From Pseudobacteroides sp. (GTDB lineage Bacteria > Bacillota > Clostridia > Acetivibrionales > DSM-2933): 64,000 bases of DNA. Within the stretch, counting starts at the first letter, position 1. Each line of letters begins with the position of its first letter. The notes below the pieces were generated by a model, which searched no databases, had not been told where the DNA came from, and worked only from the letters and a program-made list of their open reading frames with translations. This document shows, piece by piece, positions 9,183-17,601 of this stretch. Position numbers and translations under genes: made by a program. The DNA lies in NCBI RefSeq assembly GCF_036567765.1, contig NZ_DATCTU010000007.1, positions 1 to 64,000 on the forward strand. Reading direction: 5' to 3'.

Positions 9183-10526
9183 TTAATCTACCATCTCCTT
9201 TCGCATTCTTTCAATTGATGTTATTCTAGCTAAATATTGCCTTGCTTCGAAAAATATCTCTCGTTGATCATTAGTTGTAAAAGCATTTGTTTCTACAATC
9301 GGATCAAGCAATGAAAACAGTTTATATTTATCTGTCACTAATTTCATTCCAAGCTTATCCTTGTGAGTGTATTGCCAGGTTCCTGGAAATGGTGTATTAA
9401 ACGACAATGCTACTTCAGCTTTATAATTTGTGGACACATGCTTAATAAAATTTAGTGTTTCTTCCATTGTTTCTTTTGTATCACAAAAGTGGCCTACCAT
9501 AAATGACAAGCATGGAAGGATTTTTCTCTTGAATGTGCTGTCTATAACCTTTCGAGCTATATCCAGATTAATTCCCTTTCTAATTTTATCTAAAACCTCC
9601 TGACTGCCGCTTTCGATGCCATATTGAACAGCTATACACCTGCTAGAAGTCATAGCATCTAGTAACTCCTCAGTCATTACATCAACTCTCGATTCGCAAT
9701 GCCAGTATATATTTAGGTTATATTTTTTTATAAGGTCAGCAAATCGTAAAACCCTTACAGGAACAGCTGTAAAAGTATCATCAACAATATATATTTTAAG
9801 GAAGCTATCCCTTACAATTACTCTTAGCAGCACAACTTCCAAAAATACGTTATCAATATTTCTTGTGCGGTAAGTAGCACCTGATAATGCAGTAGCTGAA
9901 CAGTATATACAATTACCTGGACAGCCTCTGCTCGTTGAAATGTTTATAATATCCTTATAGTTTTCAATACCTGCCAGCTCTCTTTTAGGTAGTGGCATGA
10001 TATCCAGATCGGTTATAAAAGATCTCAATTTGTTTTGAATAACTTTGTTATCTCTTTTAAAAACCAGTCCAGCTATGTCATCAAATTTTATAATGTTTTC
10101 ATTAGATACTACTGCTTCGCATAACTCTAAAAATGTAGATTCACCTTCTTTTCTTATTATAAAATCCACATATTGTGAAGTTATGATATCATCAGGTACC
10201 AGCGTTGGGTGTGCTCCACCAAAAACAATTTTAATAGAAGGAAAAGCTGCTTTAATTATTTTGGCAGTAGAAATAGCCATATCTACATTTTCTGTATAGA
10301 CTGACATGCCAATAAGTATAGGATTTTCTTCCTCAATCAGTTGCAAAAGCTCTTTTGAAGTTTTTCGGTTATAACACAAATCTAATACAATTGGTTCATA
10401 GCCGTTTAGTTCCATCCAAGTTCCAATAGATAGTAATCCTAATGATGGATTGTAACCGGAATCATTTGTAAACTCTTTTTGTAAATAAGATTGGATTGGT
10501 AAGTTCATTAATAGTACTTTATTCAT
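9183..10526 (-). CDS. B12-binding radical SAM enzyme
   Basis: 447 residues from the chosen start. The N-terminal ~150 residues form the cobalamin-binding Rossmann domain (GYNPSLGLLSIG, IVFGGAHPTLVPDDI); the usual DxHxxG histidine ligand is not evident. The radical SAM motif is C202-x3-C206-x2-C209 (CPGNCIYC), followed by IYIVDDTFT, HCESRVD and QYGIESG motifs typical of class B/E B12-radical SAM proteins. Members of this superfamily found in peptide clusters often methylate unactivated carbons. The ATG at 10524-10526 overlaps the preceding PqqD-like gene by 8 bases and has GGGTGG upstream. A near-identical but broken copy lies at 108-836. Confidence 0.88.
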   Translation of the reverse strand: MNKVLLMNLPIQSYLQKEFTNDSGYNPSLGLLSIGTWMELNGYEPIVLDLCYNRKTSKELLQLIEEENPILIGMSVYTENVDMAISTAKIIKAAFPSIKIVFGGAHPTLVPDDIITSQYVDFIIRKEGESTFLELCEAVVSNENIIKFDDIAGLVFKRDNKVIQNKLRSFITDLDIMPLPKRELAGIENYKDIINISTSRGCPGNCIYCSATALSGATYRTRNIDNVFLEVVLLRVIVRDSFLKIYIVDDTFTAVPVRVLRFADLIKKYNLNIYWHCESRVDVMTEELLDAMTSSRCIAVQYGIESGSQEVLDKIRKGINLDIARKVIDSTFKRKILPCLSFMVGHFCDTKETMEETLNFIKHVSTNYKAEVALSFNTPFPGTWQYTHKDKLGMKLVTDKYKLFSLLDPIVETNAFTTNDQREIFFEARQYLARITSIERMRKEMVD

Positions 10527-10824
10527 ATTGCAACCACCCATCAAAATCACTGTGTGATTTTAACGCAAGCACATTATTGTCAATAAATAGATTTATTGAC
10601 GATTCAAGTATTTCAGATAAAGATTCATCGCTGTTTTGATCTCCATATTTTAATTTCAATTTGTCAAAGATTTCTCCAATACTGTCAACGCCATTAATCA
10701 TGTTCCAAACGATGCTTGCACTTTCATTTAATAAAACCTTATCTGTAAGCATATCTATAATAACTACATTATCTTTTACACTCCAGTTCAGAGTTTTTAC
10801 CTCTGGAATATCTGTCTTATTCAT
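10519..10824 (-). CDS. PqqD-like peptide recognition protein
   Basis: About 101 residues. The pattern DNVVIIDMLTDKVLLNESASIVWNMI followed by an acidic helical half and SINLFIDNNVLAL matches free-standing PqqD-type RiPP recognition elements, which bind the leader peptide and present it to radical SAM maturases. The start shown (10822-10824) has AAGGAATGGG upstream. An upstream ATG at 10858-10860 overlaps the CPBP stop as TAATG and could also be used by coupling, adding 12 residues. It lies between the protease gene and the B12-radical SAM gene, so it may serve that enzyme, while the SPASM maturase carries its own domain. Confidence 0.75.
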   Translation of the reverse strand: MNKTDIPEVKTLNWSVKDNVVIIDMLTDKVLLNESASIVWNMINGVDSIGEIFDKLKLKYGDQNSDESLSEILESSINLFIDNNVLALKSHSDFDGWLQYE

Positions 10825-10859
10825 AAATATATCCCATTCCTTTCGAAAAATGTTTAACA

Positions 10860-11702
10860 TTACTTCTGGATAATAAATAAAGCCAGCAATGCAAATTTAA
10901 AACCACCATCAATAAAACCATGAAATAATATTGAGGAAATTAAACTTTTGCTTCTTTCATATATAAACGAGAGCACAAGTCCTAAAACAAATATTTCTAC
11001 CATGTTTAAAATCGGATTAAGGGTTTGCTCTATTAAAAAAGACTTTATCAGGCTAAAATGCCAAAATGCAAAAATTATAGAGGATAGTACTTGTGCAGTT
11101 GGTACGGTTACAACCTTTTTAAGTGAATTATATACAAATCCCCTGAAGAACAATTCTTCAGCTATGGCAGCAATTATAAAAGCTTGATAGACTTCCTTAA
11201 GTGAATCATTAATTGAGTAATTCAAATCAAAAAATACCTGATCGAAAACCCATAAAGAGTTGGTTGCAATAATTGGAAGGCAGAGAAGTGCCATGTATAG
11301 AAGAAATTTTCTATCAACCCTAATAAAGCTTTTAAGTGTCTCTTTTTCTAAGAAGAAGGCCCACAACAATGGAAATAAGTAATAGAACAAGAAAGTATAT
11401 GATGGAAGTATTTCAAAACCACCGATTGAAAAGCCTTTATCAAATTTGTCGTTAATAAACAAAAACATTGTGACATAAGCAATAAATACACTTACTAATA
11501 ACAGGAGTATGGATTTTTTGTTAATGTCTCTTTTGCTTGTGTCTGTGAACTGTGAATGCATAAGCATTGTCAACCCTGTTGCAGAAAGCAGTAAAGTGAT
11601 TCCTAACATATCTATGTAGACAAAAGGTATAAGATAGAATATTAAATAAATAATTTTACTGGTCTTATGTTCAGTTGTTACGGTTTTTATATTTTCAATC
11701 AT
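10860..11702 (-). CDS. CPBP family intramembrane glutamic protease
   Basis: 280 residues with about eight hydrophobic segments. The three CPBP (Abi/Rce1) motifs are present in order: EELFFRGF (EExxxR), FAFWHF and FHGFIDGG. It acts in the membrane. It lies just downstream of the precursor, a common position in bacteriocin and RiPP clusters, where CPBP proteins act as self-immunity factors or remove part of the precursor. As the exporter here lacks a C39 peptidase domain, this is the best candidate in the cluster for leader removal. That assignment is inferred. Start: ATG with CGGAGC upstream. Confidence 0.85.
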   Translation of the reverse strand: MIENIKTVTTEHKTSKIIYLIFYLIPFVYIDMLGITLLLSATGLTMLMHSQFTDTSKRDINKKSILLLLVSVFIAYVTMFLFINDKFDKGFSIGGFEILPSYTFLFYYLFPLLWAFFLEKETLKSFIRVDRKFLLYMALLCLPIIATNSLWVFDQVFFDLNYSINDSLKEVYQAFIIAAIAEELFFRGFVYNSLKKVVTVPTAQVLSSIIFAFWHFSLIKSFLIEQTLNPILNMVEIFVLGLVLSFIYERSKSLISSILFHGFIDGGFKFALLALFIIQK

Positions 11703-11729
11703 TATTTTGCTCCGATAATTTTTTTGGGG

Positions 11730-11758
11730 TTAGAGGGCATCAACAACCTGCCCTCTAA
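11730..11758 (-). promoter_or_regulatory. Hairpin between precursor and CPBP genes
   Basis: A perfect 9-bp stem (TTAGAGGGC with GCCCTCTAA) and an 11-base loop lies in the 73-base gap after the precursor stop codon. On the transcribed strand no T-run follows (CCCCAAAAAAATT), so it is not a standard terminator. A hairpin here often protects an upstream precursor mRNA segment or limits readthrough, giving more precursor than enzyme. That role is inferred. Confidence 0.55.
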
Positions 11759-11775
11759 AAAATTTAGATATGTAA

Positions 11776-11991
11776 TTAAGTGATTACTATACCTGCTGTT
11801 ACTCCAGCACCTACTACGGCACCACCGGCTCCTATGCCGAGAGTCCAACTGCATCCACCGCTTGACGGCGGAGTATAGTTAGAACCATCTACACATGGGG
11901 AAGAACCAGTATAGTATCCACAACCAGGTTTGCCACTTATAAAAGCACTAGAAGCATCTGGTATCTTGATAACACTTGGCTTTGGTAACAT
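11776..11991 (-). CDS. RiPP precursor peptide with C-terminal threonine
   Basis: 71 residues. The start is the inner ATG at 11989-11991: the upstream in-frame ATG reads through the ribosome site itself (AAAGGAGGTG). Layout: a short leader MLPKPSVIKIPDASSAFISG (1-20); a Gly/Ser/Pro-rich middle with C24, C33 and C47, several Tyr and W49; and a 22-residue Gly/Ala/Val-rich tail (50-71) containing GIGAGGAVVGAG and ending GIVIT. The tail could form a membrane-active helix. Size, position between export and maturase genes and composition mark it as the substrate of the cluster. Three cysteines suit thioether crosslinks by the SPASM enzyme; the terminal Thr suits a daptide-like C-terminal amine. The cleavage site is not obvious (Gly-Gly pairs at 45-46 and 56-57). 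Confidence 0.8.
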   Translation of the reverse strand: MLPKPSVIKIPDASSAFISGKPGCGYYTGSSPCVDGSNYTPPSSGGCSWTLGIGAGGAVVGAGVTAGIVIT

Positions 11992-12008
11992 GTTTTCACC
12001 TCCTTTCA

Positions 12009-12443
12009 TTATATCTCAACAAATTTGCTGAGCATCATTTTCAGCAAATTGATTTTATCATTTAAAATCAATTTTACTTCATATAAATTATCAATATATT
12101 TTTGTGGGGAATCCGAAATCTGTATTTTGTAGTTCACAATAACGCCGTCTTCGACATATATGTCCTTGTTGCTGATTTCAGTAACCTTGCCCTGTATAGG
12201 CTTATCCATAAAGTCGCTTTTCAAAGTTAATTGATCCCCTATATTTAATATCTTTTTACCTTTTTCCAAGTGGTCAAATATATAAAAGTACTCATTTTCG
12301 TTTTTATGGAAGGTGCCTTTTGTAACTAAAGTCTGCCCGATGTTTAAAAAACAGGAAAGTATGGATGTTACTAAAACTAAAGTTACAATAACCCAAAATA
12401 TTGCAGTGCTTATTTTAAGCATATTTCTCTTCATTGAAATCAT
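12009..12443 (-). CDS. Short membrane-anchored HlyD-like export accessory protein
   Basis: 144 residues (slightly fewer if the second ATG at 12434 is used). One N-terminal membrane helix (about 10-32) is followed by a strand-rich extracytoplasmic domain with the phrases LNIGDQLTLKSDFMDKPIQGKVTEIS and VNYKIQISDS, typical of the beta-barrel half of HlyD-type fusion proteins. The long coiled-coil hairpin of full HlyD proteins (about 400 residues) is absent. It overlaps the exporter gene by 29 bases and ends 17 bases before the precursor start. A role as periplasm-side partner of the exporter is likely but inferred. Confidence 0.65.
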   Translation of the reverse strand: MISMKRNMLKISTAIFWVIVTLVLVTSILSCFLNIGQTLVTKGTFHKNENEYFYIFDHLEKGKKILNIGDQLTLKSDFMDKPIQGKVTEISNKDIYVEDGVIVNYKIQISDSPQKYIDNLYEVKLILNDKINLLKMMLSKFVEI

Positions 12444-14175
12444 TTTCTCCTTTAGTAAACAGCTCTCGATAAATTAAGGATTTTTGAATTAGTAACTCAT
12501 GCCCGCCGGCAAGCTCAATATTGCCTCTGTTTATAACTAAAATATTCTGTAAATTTCTAATTAGCTTAATGTTATGAGTAACATAAATTTGAGTTTTGTT
12601 TTTTAGTTTTCTTTGCAAATTTTGAAAAATATCATATTCAAGCTTTTTATCCAAGTTTGAGAGAGCCTCGTCAAAAATATAAATATCAGATTCTCTTAAT
12701 AAAGCCCTAGCTAAACATATTCTTTGTTTTTGACCACCGGAAATTTTTACACCGTCCTCGCCCACTCTAGTATCATATCCATCAGGAAGTGAAAGGATAA
12801 AGTCATCAATACAACAAACCTTTGCAGCGGATCTCACCTGTTCATCTGTAACTTTCTTGTTGCCAAATCTGATATTATCCCAAATAGTACCGTCAAAAAG
12901 CAATGAATCCTGGAATACAATACTTATCTTATTTCGTAAATACCTTAGATCAAGACTGTCGATATCTTTTCCGCCTATTAGTATTTTTCCAGATGAAGGA
13001 TTGTAAAATTTCAACATCAGACTAAGTAGGGAGGATTTGCCGCAACCGCTTGCACCAACTAATGCGTAGGTTTTTCCTGTTTCAAATTTATATGATAGGT
13101 TAGTAACTATTGGTTTATTAGAATCTCTTTCGTATGAAAATGTAACGCCCTGGAATTCAATTGAGCTATCAATAGTGTTTTTAAGGGTTCCTGCATTTGT
13201 TTCTTTTTCTAAAGAAAATATTGACTCAGTCCTATTAATTGCCACAGTAAAGTTTTGGAAATTTATGTTTAAGTTAACCAGATTATTAGTAAACTGATAA
13301 AACCTTTCTGATACCATATCAAATACAAAAAGTGCACCTACTGATAAATTGCCTTTATATATCTCGAACACTCCCAAAGAGAATATTAAGACCGATCCAA
13401 CAAAAGATGCAAATGACATACAAGTACTATATCCGTAGTATGAATAGAAATATTTAAAGTTTAAGTTCAGGATATTTCTTAATATGGCTGTATAATTAAT
13501 ATCATTGTGTTTTGCACTATTAAAAGCTTTAATAGATTTTATGCCGGTAAATATTCTCTTAAGAAAGCTAAAATGTATTGATGAATTCTCTCTTGTTTTT
13601 TCTTGTACTGTTCTTATGTAAATAGAAAACTTAAGTGAAATAAGAAACTGTACAATCGCTAAAATGAAAGCAATACATGCTAACTTAGGACTAAAATAAA
13701 GCATAAAAATAGCGGTGGCAAGCAAATTAAGTGTATCGTTAAGAGTGGATATTAAAGTTACTGACATAAAATTGGTAATAGTGGATACGTCTTCGATAAC
13801 TTTACTGATAAAATCTCCAGTCTCACTATCGAAAAAATTGCTTACTTTTATTTTTTGTATATGTGAAAGTAAATCTTGTCTTATTTTTAAGGAAATAATT
13901 TGTCCGACATAAGTATTAAAAAAGCCGTTACAAAACATTATTAGTGTATTTATGATATAGAAAATAAACAAAGCGACTATAACATACTTTAACAAGTACA
14001 ATTCCCTTAATATTAGAACTCTATCAATAATTACTTTTAATAATATTGGATTAGCCAAAGCCAAAACCGAGCTCATTGATATTAAGATAAAGATTAATAC
14101 TTCGTATTTTAAATAGGGTTTAAGGTACTTAAAGTATTTTATACATTTTAACATTGTGTTTTTCAATATTTTCAC
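12415..14175 (-). CDS. ABC exporter (fused membrane and ATPase domains) for the RiPP
   Basis: 586 residues: six membrane segments in the first ~310 residues, then an ATPase domain with Walker A GASGCGKSS, signature ISGGQKQR, Walker B IYIFDEALSNLD and the H-loop in VTHN. This is the MsbA/LanT-type exporter fold, but the N-terminal C39 peptidase domain of bacteriocin PCAT exporters is missing, so leader removal must be done elsewhere. It is the first gene of the cluster. The start is a GTG at 14173-14175 without a strong ribosome site; an ATG at 14154 is possible. An inverted repeat and a candidate promoter lie upstream. Confidence 0.9.
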   Translation of the reverse strand: MKILKNTMLKCIKYFKYLKPYLKYEVLIFILISMSSVLALANPILLKVIIDRVLILRELYLLKYVIVALFIFYIINTLIMFCNGFFNTYVGQIISLKIRQDLLSHIQKIKVSNFFDSETGDFISKVIEDVSTITNFMSVTLISTLNDTLNLLATAIFMLYFSPKLACIAFILAIVQFLISLKFSIYIRTVQEKTRENSSIHFSFLKRIFTGIKSIKAFNSAKHNDINYTAILRNILNLNFKYFYSYYGYSTCMSFASFVGSVLIFSLGVFEIYKGNLSVGALFVFDMVSERFYQFTNNLVNLNINFQNFTVAINRTESIFSLEKETNAGTLKNTIDSSIEFQGVTFSYERDSNKPIVTNLSYKFETGKTYALVGASGCGKSSLLSLMLKFYNPSSGKILIGGKDIDSLDLRYLRNKISIVFQDSLLFDGTIWDNIRFGNKKVTDEQVRSAAKVCCIDDFILSLPDGYDTRVGEDGVKISGGQKQRICLARALLRESDIYIFDEALSNLDKKLEYDIFQNLQRKLKNKTQIYVTHNIKLIRNLQNILVINRGNIELAGGHELLIQKSLIYRELFTKGENDFNEEKYA

Positions 14176-14184
14176 TCATTTCAA

Positions 14185-14206
14185 TTTGCGATATTAAGAT
14201 CGCAAA
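14185..14206. promoter_or_regulatory. Inverted repeat ahead of the RiPP operon
   Basis: TTTGCGAT-ATTAAG-ATCGCAAA, perfect 8-bp arms with a 6-base spacer, lies 9 bases upstream of the GTG start of the exporter. It could be an operator or an mRNA hairpin that controls access to the start site. No regulator gene is visible in the cluster. Confidence 0.5.
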
Positions 14207-14332
14207 ATTCTGATAAATACAAGCACTTTTTTATATACATATGGGGTTTTTATTTTGAAAAACTAATAGAGCCCCTAAATTACAAATAATATAAAAAGAT
14301 GAAATATATACAAAAAATATATGCATAAAACA

Positions 14333-14361
14333 ATATTAACTTAATATACAAAAAAAGTCAA
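14333..14361 (-). promoter_or_regulatory. Candidate sigma-A promoter of the RiPP operon
   Basis: Minus strand TTGACT, 17 bases, TAATAT. It would give a leader of about 150 bases before the exporter start and includes the inverted repeat at 14185-14206. No other match as good was noticed on the minus strand of the divergent gap. Confidence 0.4.
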
Positions 14362-14591
14362 TAATGTTAATAAAATTACTAAATTCCCTATAATAACAAA
14401 GTTTGAGAATTATTTGATGCAGTGTGGGATGATTATTTTTAAATAAAATGTCGCTATTTGTTTGCGGTTCATTATTTTGGTCTATTAATGGTTTTTGTGC
14501 ATAGAAATAGGACTGATAGACAGAAATTTAACTGAAATACTAAAACCAGCACAGATAAAAGATAACAAAACTAAAAGGAGAGTGTTATGTA

Positions 14592-17303
14592 TTGAGGGAA
14601 ACAATACGGCTAAACAAAACTACAAATAGTTTACCGTCAAAGGCTTTGTCAAAAGAAAACCCATTTTCTAAAGATACCTATAAAGGAATAAGCAGCAAGC
14701 AGGCAGAAAAGCTTCTTTTAATACATGGCCCTAATTCTCTTGCAGAGAAAAAGAAAGCTTCAGCCATTAGGATGTTTTTTGAGCAATTTACTGACTTTAT
14801 GGTACTGATTCTTATTGCTGCCACAATTATTTCGGCTTTTATGGGTGAAATTACGGAAGCTATTACGATAATTGCTATTGTAATACTAAATTCGGTTTTG
14901 GGCTTTCTGCAGGAATTTAGAACAGAAAAGACAATGAATGCTTTAAAGGAGCTTACCGCACCTACAGCCAAGGTAATTAGGGATGGAACCATGGATAATA
15001 TACCTGCGGATAGAATTGTTCCCGGAGATCTGTTGGTTTTGGAGGAAGGTGACAGGATTCCTGCCGACTCCAAGCTGATTCAGATCAATAGTCTACAGGT
15101 GGATGAGTCGCTTTTGACAGGTGAGTCGGTTCCAGTAGACAAATCTCATGACAGTAAAGATGATCCGGAAGGAAAGAAAAGCTTTATTTATATGGGCACC
15201 GTAATAACAAGGGGCAGAGGGAAAGCAATAGTTCAGGCTACGGGAATGAATACCGAAATGGGTAAGATTGCCGATATGATACAGAATATAGAATCAGAAG
15301 AAACCCCGCTTCAAAAGAAGCTTGCCGACCTTGGTAAATACATAGTATTCGGGTGTATTATAATTTGTGCCATTGTATCGATTACAGGGATAATAAGGGG
15401 AGAGAAGCTATTTACCATGCTTTTGTCCGGAATAAGCCTTGCAGTTGCTGCAGTGCCTGAAGGACTTCCTGCTATAGTGACGATTGCTTTAGCACTTGGT
15501 GTACAAAAAATGATGAGAAGAAATGCACTTATTAGAAAACTGCCTGCTGTTGAGACTTTAGGTTGTGCAAGCGTCATATGCTCAGATAAGACTGGTACGC
15601 TTACCCAAAACAGAATGACTGTGCGGAGTATATACACGTGGGCGGACAGAAACCGCAAAAAGGATATTGTTGATCTTAATAAGTCCAGCATTGATACTGC
15701 ATCAAAGTTTGTTCTTGAGATAGGTGGGATATGTAACAATGCTGTCATAATAAATAATCAGCAGGAAAAGGAGCGGGGGATAAAGAAAATAAAGAACCTT
15801 TTCTCGAAACAGGAGATAAAGTTTGGAGGAGACCCCACTGAAATAGCTCTTTTAGAAGCAGCTATAAATGTGGGGATCAGCGAAAATGAATTGAGCAGCT
15901 CATATAAGAGAATTGATGAGATACCATTTGACTCTGACAGGAAATGTATGTCAGTTATTTGTGAACTGAAAAACGGAGAGCGTTATGTGTTTACAAAAGG
16001 GGCACCTGATATAATACTAGATAAATGCTCAAATATCAACGAGGTTTCTGGAGTCAAAAAAATAAACTCTGCATATAAGAATGAAGTTTTAAGCATGAAT
16101 GATAAAATGGCCAGAGATGCCCTTAGGGTTTTGGGAGTTGCATTCAAAAAACTAGGCACAGCCAGGTACAATAAGAATGAAATTGAAAGGGACCTAACCT
16201 TTGCAGGACTTATAGGTATGATAGACCCACCGAGAACAGAAGCTAAGGAGGCAGTGTATAAGTGCAAGATGGCAGGGATAAAAACTGTCATGATAACAGG
16301 AGATCATAAAATAACCGCAGCAGCTATTGCAGCGGAGATAGGTATCCTACAGGACGGTGATAGGGTGCTTACTGGTGCTGAGCTTGATGAATTAGGCGAC
16401 AGCGGACTTATGAAGGTTGCAGATAAGGTTTCGGTCTATGCAAGAGTATCTCCAAAGCACAAGCTGATGGTAGTAAAGGCGTTGAAAAAGCTGGGGCATG
16501 TTGTTGCTATGACAGGTGATGGAGTAAATGATGCTCCTGCCGTTAAGGAAGCTGATATAGGTGTTTCAATGGGTAAAACCGGAACTGATGTCACCAAGGA
16601 AGCCTCTGCCATGATACTTATGGATGATAATTTTGCAACAATTGTTGCAGCTGTGGAGGAAGGCCGCGTAATTTATAATAATATAAGGAAATTTATCAGA
16701 TACATGCTGTCATGTAACCTTGGTGAAGTTCTTACCATGTTTTTAGGAATGCTTGTAGGCCTTCCCATTCCATTGCTGCCGATACAGATACTGTGGGTTA
16801 ACTTAGTAACCGATGGACTGCCGGCCATAGCACTTGGTTTGGATCCGCCGGAAAGAGATATAATGCGGAGAAGGCCAAGGGGAGCTAAAGAAAATATTTT
16901 TTCAAACGGGCTTCTCAAGTTGATACTTTTCAGGGGAACTCTTATAGGATTGAGCACACTTGCAGTTTTTGTCAGTGTACTGCATTTCACAGGAAGCATT
17001 GAGGGTGCTAGAACGGCCAGCTTTGTTACACTGGTCATAACTCAGCTTATACATGTATTTGAGTGTAAGTCGGAGAGGAAAAATATATTTGAGATACCGT
17101 TATTCAACAATATACCACTGGTTTTATCTGTTTTGTGTTCTTTAATTATGATTCTTGGTGTAGTATACATGCCTGTTTTCCAGAGCGTTTTCAAGACTGT
17201 GCCCCTAAACATTAATGACTGGGCATTGATATTGGGGTTCTCATCCTTAGGTCCTGTACTTTCAAGCTTCTTAAGGGTAAATAAAGAACCGAGAAGAAAA
17301 TAA
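14592..17303 (+). CDS. P-type Ca2+-transporting ATPase (type IIA)
   Basis: 903 residues, normal for bacterial SERCA-like pumps. Features: N-terminal cation-ATPase domain, TGES (176-179), the membrane motif PEGLP (289-293) that marks Ca2+/IIA pumps, the phosphorylated aspartate D332 in [31 protein letters not shown], and a C-terminal set of membrane helices. It exports Ca2+ from the cytoplasm at the cost of ATP. The start is a TTG, 11 bases after GGAG. An ATG closer to that site (14587) opens only a two-codon frame (ATG TAT TGA) that overlaps the TTG. It stands alone, divergent from the RiPP operon. Confidence 0.92.
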   Translation: MRETIRLNKTTNSLPSKALSKENPFSKDTYKGISSKQAEKLLLIHGPNSLAEKKKASAIRMFFEQFTDFMVLILIAATIISAFMGEITEAITIIAIVILNSVLGFLQEFRTEKTMNALKELTAPTAKVIRDGTMDNIPADRIVPGDLLVLEEGDRIPADSKLIQINSLQVDESLLTGESVPVDKSHDSKDDPEGKKSFIYMGTVITRGRGKAIVQATGMNTEMGKIADMIQNIESEETPLQKKLADLGKYIVFGCIIICAIVSITGIIRGEKLFTMLLSGISLAVAAVPEGLPAIVTIALALGVQKMMRRNALIRKLPAVETLGCASVICSDKTGTLTQNRMTVRSIYTWADRNRKKDIVDLNKSSIDTASKFVLEIGGICNNAVIINNQQEKERGIKKIKNLFSKQEIKFGGDPTEIALLEAAINVGISENELSSSYKRIDEIPFDSDRKCMSVICELKNGERYVFTKGAPDIILDKCSNINEVSGVKKINSAYKNEVLSMNDKMARDALRVLGVAFKKLGTARYNKNEIERDLTFAGLIGMIDPPRTEAKEAVYKCKMAGIKTVMITGDHKITAAAIAAEIGILQDGDRVLTGAELDELGDSGLMKVADKVSVYARVSPKHKLMVVKALKKLGHVVAMTGDGVNDAPAVKEADIGVSMGKTGTDVTKEASAMILMDDNFATIVAAVEEGRVIYNNIRKFIRYMLSCNLGEVLTMFLGMLVGLPIPLLPIQILWVNLVTDGLPAIALGLDPPERDIMRRRPRGAKENIFSNGLLKLILFRGTLIGLSTLAVFVSVLHFTGSIEGARTASFVTLVITQLIHVFECKSERKNIFEIPLFNNIPLVLSVLCSLIMILGVVYMPVFQSVFKTVPLNINDWALILGFSSLGPVLSSFLRVNKEPRRK

Positions 17304-17601
17304 GGTTTGACCAAATTGAAATATCCAGCTGCTATAGTGCCTAAGGGCAGTTATTTAGCGGTTGGATGTTTTTTTATGCCAGGAAATTGTGATGCATGTT
17401 ATACCACAATTTCTCACGACAACAACCAAGGTTGTTGTTATACTCTTGAAAAAAAACTGAGAAACCTATATAATGGACAAGTATGAGCAATAGTAACAAT
17501 TTGTTCACAATTTATTAAAATTCTTTTGAGATAATTGTGACAGGTCTCTGTTTTCTTAAGAAAAACTTAATATTATTATATACAGGGGGGAATACATTAA
17601 G
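17304..17601. other. Intergenic region with dispersed repeat
   Basis: 298 bases with no gene. It contains the repeat at 17381-17440 described separately. An AT-rich stretch (TTAATATTATTATATA) shortly before the GGGGGG ribosome site of the ABC operon could hold a -10 element, but no clear -35 accompanies it. Confidence 0.5.
17381..17440 (+). repeat. Dispersed intergenic repeat, copy 1
   Basis: Shares the core CCACA-A/G-TTTCTCACGACAA, then C/T-AACCAAGG, plus flanking GGAAATT, with 58082-58134. In this copy the end forms a perfect 9-bp hairpin (ACAACAACC-AA-GGTTGTTGT, 17419-17438). No T-run follows, so it is not a simple terminator. Confidence 0.55.

Larger units (their letters stand above)
14176..14591. 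other. Divergent gap between RiPP operon and Ca2+ ATPase
   Basis: 416 very AT-rich bases with no protein gene. It holds the inverted repeat and candidate promoter of the RiPP operon on the minus side. On the plus side I find no convincing -35/-10 pair, only the AAAGGAG ribosome site for the ATPase. It marks the boundary between the accessory cluster and conserved genes. Confidence 0.6.

Noticed and set aside
12415..14175. Peptidase-containing (PCAT) exporter
   Set aside because: The protein begins directly with membrane helices; the C39 Cys-protease domain and its QxxxxDCG motif are absent.
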